From Arcticibacter eurypsychrophilus (GTDB taxonomy: Bacteria > Bacteroidota > Bacteroidia > Sphingobacteriales > Sphingobacteriaceae): DNA of 37,977 nucleotides. The notes below the pieces were generated by a model. That model was given only the letters and a program-made list of their open reading frames with translations, was not told where the DNA came from and made no database searches. Shown piece by piece: positions 35,301 through 37,977 of the stretch. Position numbers and translations under genes: made by a program. The number at the start of each line of letters is the position of its first letter. Within the stretch, counting starts at the first letter, position 1. The DNA lies in contig NZ_MDFN01000042.1 in NCBI RefSeq assembly GCF_001730525.1, positions 1-37,977 on the forward strand. Reading direction: 5' to 3'.

Positions 35301-35384
35301 GGAGGTTTAACCCCGGGGATAGATAACAATAACTATTACCCAAAAACCAGAACCTTGAGTTTCGGCATGAACGCATCATTCTAA
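32373..35384 (+). CDS. SusC/RagA-family TonB-linked outer-membrane transporter
   Basis: About 1003 residues. From the ATG at 32373 the protein has a signal peptide ending GAFAQQ, a carboxypeptidase-like domain (ITGRVVDETNEPLPGVTIK), the SusC TonB-box area (LLKEVVVIGYGTSSKKDLTG), the plug (LLQGKVAGLNVTKSGDPN, YVIDGVPGAS, IENIDILKDASSTAIYGSRA and ANGVIIVTTKK) and a 22-strand-type barrel ending TLSFGMNASF. Upstream in-frame ATGs at 32259 and 32340 would add an unusual leader before the signal peptide, so the later start is preferred. With the SusD protein 17 bp downstream it imports an oligosaccharide or peptide. The ligand is unknown. Confidence 0.95.
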   Translation: MRKKQTYLDQFSLFLQARGFLVLMIFLSVGAFAQQTRQPITGRVVDETNEPLPGVTIKIKGTSQGTTTDGNGNFSIRINSQQDILSFSMLGSVTKEFPVGTRSEINVTLSTDNELLKEVVVIGYGTSSKKDLTGAVTSIKSEDFNQGVLVNPAQLLQGKVAGLNVTKSGDPNAKPSTILRGPSTLREGAAQEPFYVIDGVPGASIDLLAPSDIENIDILKDASSTAIYGSRAANGVIIVTTKKSKIGQSRLTYSGYGAVEEVSKKYEMLTAPELRQYLIDNGQTASTQMINPIDDDGSNTNWQDLLERRGYSQNHNLSYGGATQSAEYGASINYLDNQGVLKNTKLSRTILRGYVNQRFFNDKLKLGLTITNSATNSSDIYQSQALPNMLFFLPTVSPFNADGTYKENYSRTGSGTRNPLSIVDNNMIDNVNNKTLINGLAQLEILKGLKFTASISTQKDQNNYSSYLNSQSGLARGVNGQARKSNILNKTQVVESYFNYDKVFGKHNLKLLAGYSWQEDRSNEGFGITSQNFSNDNLEYNNLFLSNPSLLSQITFDNSPISTLRLISLYGRAQYNYNDKYLFQASLRNDGSSAFGKNNRWGYFPAVSAGWRIIGEDFMQSIPVISDLKLRAGYGVSGNSLGFDAFSALLVYGTPPGSTKFLNNGSISNAIGPVRNENSELKWESTSTANLGLDFGILKDRITGSVDYYVKKTSDLIYDRYEVSTTQFFLPTITANVGKIKNSGIELSINAVVAKSANFTWRTSPNIAHNKNVVETLSDDFYKIALIQTAQLGGKGQSGNYSQVIKPGSALGTFNLWNYAGKNEKGVSTYINANGETIATQPLTTDAKLAGDAQPKLIYGWNNSFNFQKWDLSFLVRGVLGNKILNATKASLNNPADAKLQNIPRFTLGESFNDINGYLISDRFIESGSYLRLDNATLGYTIKPKTQTIKAIRLYFTANNLFVITKYSGLDPEINIGGLTPGIDNNNYYPKTRTLSFGMNASF

Positions 35385-35401
35385 TTTTAATCATCACAGA
35401 A

Positions 35402-36991
35402 ATGAAAAAGATATTTTTAATCCTATCCGCTTTAATCACCGTGCTTTCCTTACCATCATGTATGAAACTTGATGTAGAGGTAGAGTCACAATACGTTAAA
35501 GAAAACTTTCCTGTTACCTCTTCAGATTACACCGCTCTGCTTGGCACCATGTACTCCAACCTTTCCTCTCAGTACGGTGTACCTTACTGGAGGATGCAGG
35601 AGCTTTCTACTGATGCGGCAATATTACCTGCCAGAGATGGTAATTTTGATGATGGCGGACAATTTCGACAGCTGCATTATCATACCTGGACCTTCGACCA
35701 TCCTAACGTCCGGGATATCTGGCAATGGGGTTTCGGAGGCATCAGTAACTGCAACAGGTTAATTAATATTACGAATTCCTCGGCTGTTTCAGATGAAGCC
35801 AAAGTAACCAGCATAACAGAAATTAAGGGTATGAGGGCCTTGTATTATTTTATGATGATGGATCTATATGGTAATGTGCCTATCATAGATTCATTTCCGG
35901 TAAGCACTTTGCCAGGCAATCAAACCCGTGCTCAAGTATTTGAGTTTGTTGAAAAAGAACTAGTGAGTCTGATTCCTCTATTACCACAAAAAACTTCTGG
36001 AAATAGAGTTCAGCTTTATGGTAAACCAACACGTGCCATGGCTTTTGCATTGTTAGAAAAGATGTACCTGAATGCTGAAATATATACCGGTAAACCGAGA
36101 TATACAGAGGCTGTAGCTATGGCTGATAGTGTTTTGAAAAACACTAACTATGCATTGGATGCTAAATATGCGGATATCTTTGATGTCAACAACGGGCCTC
36201 TGATCAACGAAACTATTTTTGCAATACCCTACGATCAGCAGATTCCAGGTAACCAGATCACCCGGTTTGGATTCTTTCCTGCTTTGGCACCTGCCTATGG
36301 CATAAACGTAGGATTCAGTATTTCCATGAGCACTACTCCCGAATACTATAATAGGTTTAACATCGCTAATGATATCAGGAAGAGCTTTTGGCTTATAGGC
36401 AAACAATATGCTCCTGATGCAAACAGAAAACCGGATTTAAGTAAACCAATATTTATCTCGGGTACTAACACACAGATTGAAATCACACCTGACATTATTC
36501 TTAAGTTAGGGAAACCAATGGATGTTGGAAACACAGCAGCCGATCAGGCCAAAGGTGTTCGTTCTGTTAAGTACTGGCCGGATATTAATGCAATCCAGGC
36601 CACCCGCTTAAATAGTAATGACATGCCGTTTTTACGTTTAGCCGATGTCATGCTGATGAAAGCAGAAGCTATTTTAAGGGGTGCCACAGCAACTGCCGTA
36701 AACGGAGAATTGCAGACACCTCTTGTTCTGTTAAACAAAATAAGATCAAGGGCTGGCGCAGATCAGGCTACCAATGTTACATTGGAAAGTCTACTGGATG
36801 AACGGGCTAGGGAATTTAGCTGGGAAGCCTGGAGAAGAAACGACTTAATCCGCTTTGGGAAATTTGAAGTTGAATATCCCTTGCAAAATGATGTACTTAC
36901 GATGAATAAAGACATCACAAGAAGGATTTATCCGATTCCTGCTAACGAATTAAAACTGAATACCAATCTGAAACAAAACCCTGGATATTAA
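35402..36991 (+). CDS. SusD/RagB-family nutrient-binding lipoprotein
   Basis: A 529-residue surface lipoprotein with the lipobox LPSC (Cys20). Family features are the N-terminal TPR-like region with ISNCNRLI and EIKGMRALYYFMMMDLYGNVPII (residues about 118-165), and the C-terminal LRLADVMLMKAEAILRG, LLNKIRSRAG and LDERAREFSWEAWRRNDLIRFGKF followed by IYPIPANELKLNTNLKQNPGY. It forms the lid of the SusC transporter encoded upstream. The two genes are clearly one operon, closed by the terminator directly after the stop. Confidence 0.96.
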   Translation: MKKIFLILSALITVLSLPSCMKLDVEVESQYVKENFPVTSSDYTALLGTMYSNLSSQYGVPYWRMQELSTDAAILPARDGNFDDGGQFRQLHYHTWTFDHPNVRDIWQWGFGGISNCNRLINITNSSAVSDEAKVTSITEIKGMRALYYFMMMDLYGNVPIIDSFPVSTLPGNQTRAQVFEFVEKELVSLIPLLPQKTSGNRVQLYGKPTRAMAFALLEKMYLNAEIYTGKPRYTEAVAMADSVLKNTNYALDAKYADIFDVNNGPLINETIFAIPYDQQIPGNQITRFGFFPALAPAYGINVGFSISMSTTPEYYNRFNIANDIRKSFWLIGKQYAPDANRKPDLSKPIFISGTNTQIEITPDIILKLGKPMDVGNTAADQAKGVRSVKYWPDINAIQATRLNSNDMPFLRLADVMLMKAEAILRGATATAVNGELQTPLVLLNKIRSRAGADQATNVTLESLLDERAREFSWEAWRRNDLIRFGKFEVEYPLQNDVLTMNKDITRRIYPIPANELKLNTNLKQNPGY

Positions 36992-37032
36992 TAAAGAAAC
37001 AGCCGGTGTTTTATGCCGGCTGTTTCTTTATT
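36990..37032. terminator. Strong terminator after the SusC/SusD operon
   Basis: A 17-bp perfect stem (36990-37006 with 37016-37032) around a 9-nt loop. The core is CAGCCGG/CCGGCTG with A/T-rich flanks, active in both directions. It separates the SusC/SusD pair from the GH92 fragment. Confidence 0.9.
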
Positions 37033-37049
37033 AACTTATTTAGGCCTCT

Positions 37050-37331
37050 ATGAATACAAAGTATGATATGAAAGCTATCGACACCTCCTTACTGATACTC
37101 ACTCTACCTTATTTTCCTGTGCCATACGAGAATAATCTGCCGATCAATCAGATGTTACGCAGTAATTTTAAAGAAGATCCGCACCTCTGTGCAGTCAAAG
37201 ATTTACAATCTAAAAAATCTGTTAAGGTTAATCACATTGACTATGAACATATCTCTTTTAGCGAGCAGCTTAATATGAGTTTACCGAAATTTGACAATCC
37301 TATACTTGCTCATTTACATGTTTATAAATAA
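37050..37331 (+). CDS. Doubtful small hypothetical protein
   Basis: A 93-codon open frame starting with ATG just after the terminator. It has no signal peptide, no recognisable motif and ends inside the start of the next gene (14-bp overlap with the ATG at 37318). It may be real, a relic, or chance. Confidence 0.25.
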   Translation: MNTKYDMKAIDTSLLILTLPYFPVPYENNLPINQMLRSNFKEDPHLCAVKDLQSKKSVKVNHIDYEHISFSEQLNMSLPKFDNPILAHLHVYK

Positions 37332-37773
37332 ACTATTTAAACTCGTTTTATTAGCCCTCTTCTTTATTTCATTACCTTCTGCGGGGCAGGAAAAACACCA
37401 CCAATATGTTGATCCTATGATTGGATCAGAAGGCCTTGGCCGGGTATTTATTGGCCCCTCTTATCCCTTCGGAATGGTAAAGCCATCTCCTGACTGTACG
37501 AGTAGTCCCAATAGCGGGTGGCTCCCTCTACCTGTCCCTTTAACAGGTTTCAGTCAGCTGCATGTAAGTGGTACAGGAGGAGGACCTAAACATGGCAACA
37601 TTCAGGTTATGCCCTTTACAGGACCACTTACTGAAACGGATCATTCCTCCCTTAGGGAAAACGAGCAAGTAAAACTCGGATATTATAGCGTTATCTTAAA
37701 AAATAACCTGATAAAAACAGAAATCACAACGGCTAACCGTGCTTCATTTTTAAACTTAACGATCAAAATCTAG
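37318..37773 (+). pseudogene. N-terminal fragment of a GH92 alpha-mannosidase
   Basis: 151 codons. The signal peptide (MFINKLFKLVLLALFF, ending SAGQ) is followed by typical GH92 text: YVDPMIGSEGLGRVFIGPSYP, FGMVKPSPDCTSS, GFSQLHVSGTGGGPKHGN and KLGYYSVILKN. The ATG at 37318 is preferred over an in-frame TTG at 37291. The frame stops at a TAG (37771-37773), about where residue 150 of a roughly 750-residue enzyme would be. A shift at the T-run near 37749 would continue as FKLNDQNLAVL, but the text after that does not look like GH92. The active-site domain is absent, so the product should be inactive. Confidence 0.8.
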
Positions 37774-37977
37774 CAGTTTTACATGTTGTAGGGTTAGAAG
37801 AACCCGGCGAACTTTGGATCCTTAATAACCCTGATGTTCCACTTATCTGCCAGATTATGTCTAACCCACTGGGAATTAATTTTACTTTAATTAATATAAA
37901 ATAGAAGTTTCGACAACAAAATTCAATAACAATTTACAGAAAAAATTATATTGTTGTCCGGTAAAACCGGGATTAGT
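37774..37977. other. Unassigned sequence after the GH92 fragment
   Basis: One frame (from about 37735 to a TAG near 37903) reads NLAVLHVVGLEEPGELWILN and then NNPDVPLICQIMSNP. It has no start codon and no family I recognise. It may be the shifted continuation of GH92 or a piece of another lost gene. Nothing else is seen to the window end. Confidence 0.3.

Noticed and set aside
37050-37331. 93-codon open frame between the SusD terminator and GH92
   Set aside because: Listed only at low confidence. It has no motif, no signal and overlaps the GH92 start, so I do not build any hypothesis on it.
1-37977. CRISPR array, restriction-modification or other multi-gene defence system
   Set aside because: No regularly spaced repeats, Cas-like, methylase or helicase genes are present. 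The single YhcG nuclease is not enough to call a defence system.

Overview
This window looks like a low-GC Bacteroidota chromosome, most likely Sphingobacteriaceae-like (Pedobacter/Solitalea type). The grounds are SusC/SusD and Oar-type TonB-dependent receptors, an S46 dipeptidyl-peptidase, many lipoproteins with a short Bacteroidota lipobox, and -7 elements of the TAnnTTTG type upstream of several genes. The taxon is inferred from gene families and style, not from a marker gene. I see no tRNA, rRNA or CRISPR array.

Layout. (1) Positions 1-7.3 kb are an accessory region, rich in non-coding DNA. It holds small lipoproteins, a lipoprotein with an HExxH zinc motif, a DUF4431-like lipoprotein, a beta-barrel remnant, an orphan YhcG/DUF1016 nuclease, an orphan antitoxin-like gene, a MITE-like element with a 5-bp target duplication, a degraded relative of that element, and a 34-bp direct repeat. 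(2) Positions 7.6-10.7 kb carry a secreted S46 dipeptidyl-peptidase (DPP7 type) and a two-gene unit with a lipoprotein cytochrome c. (3) Positions 10.8-22.1 kb hold a peptidoglycan (MurNAc) recycling locus on the minus strand with a convergent DeoR regulator. In transcription order it contains a decayed NlpC/P60 endopeptidase, a Tat-exported dipeptide epimerase, a serine hydrolase, NamZ exo-muramidase, MurQ etherase, a sodium:solute symporter and a FAD/Fe-S D-lactate-type dehydrogenase. A NagX-like membrane protein (DUF5009) follows at 22.6 kb on the other strand. (4) Positions 23.7-30.6 kb hold a small membrane protein, an Oar-like TonB-dependent receptor, dihydrolipoyl dehydrogenase and a metallo-beta-lactamase-fold hydrolase. 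(5) Positions 30.7-38 kb hold a CehA/McbA-type PHP hydrolase, a SusC/SusD pair with a strong terminator, and a broken GH92 mannosidase start.

How the genes fit together. The central locus reads as a pathway. NamZ releases MurNAc from muropeptide chains. The symporter is a candidate importer. MurQ splits MurNAc-6-phosphate into GlcNAc-6-phosphate and D-lactate, and the flavin/Fe-S dehydrogenase can burn the D-lactate. The NlpC/P60 and epimerase genes would handle L-Ala-D-Glu stem peptides. No MurNAc kinase is visible in the window. The upstream end of this locus is decaying. The NlpC/P60 gene and a class A beta-lactamase-like gene have lost internal segments without losing frame, and an AmiE/YbbE-like serine hydrolase survives only as a fragment with two stop codons.

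I found no clearly new multi-gene system. The most unusual signals are the combination and partial decay of the peptidoglycan locus and the small mobile or repeat structures in the first 7.5 kb.
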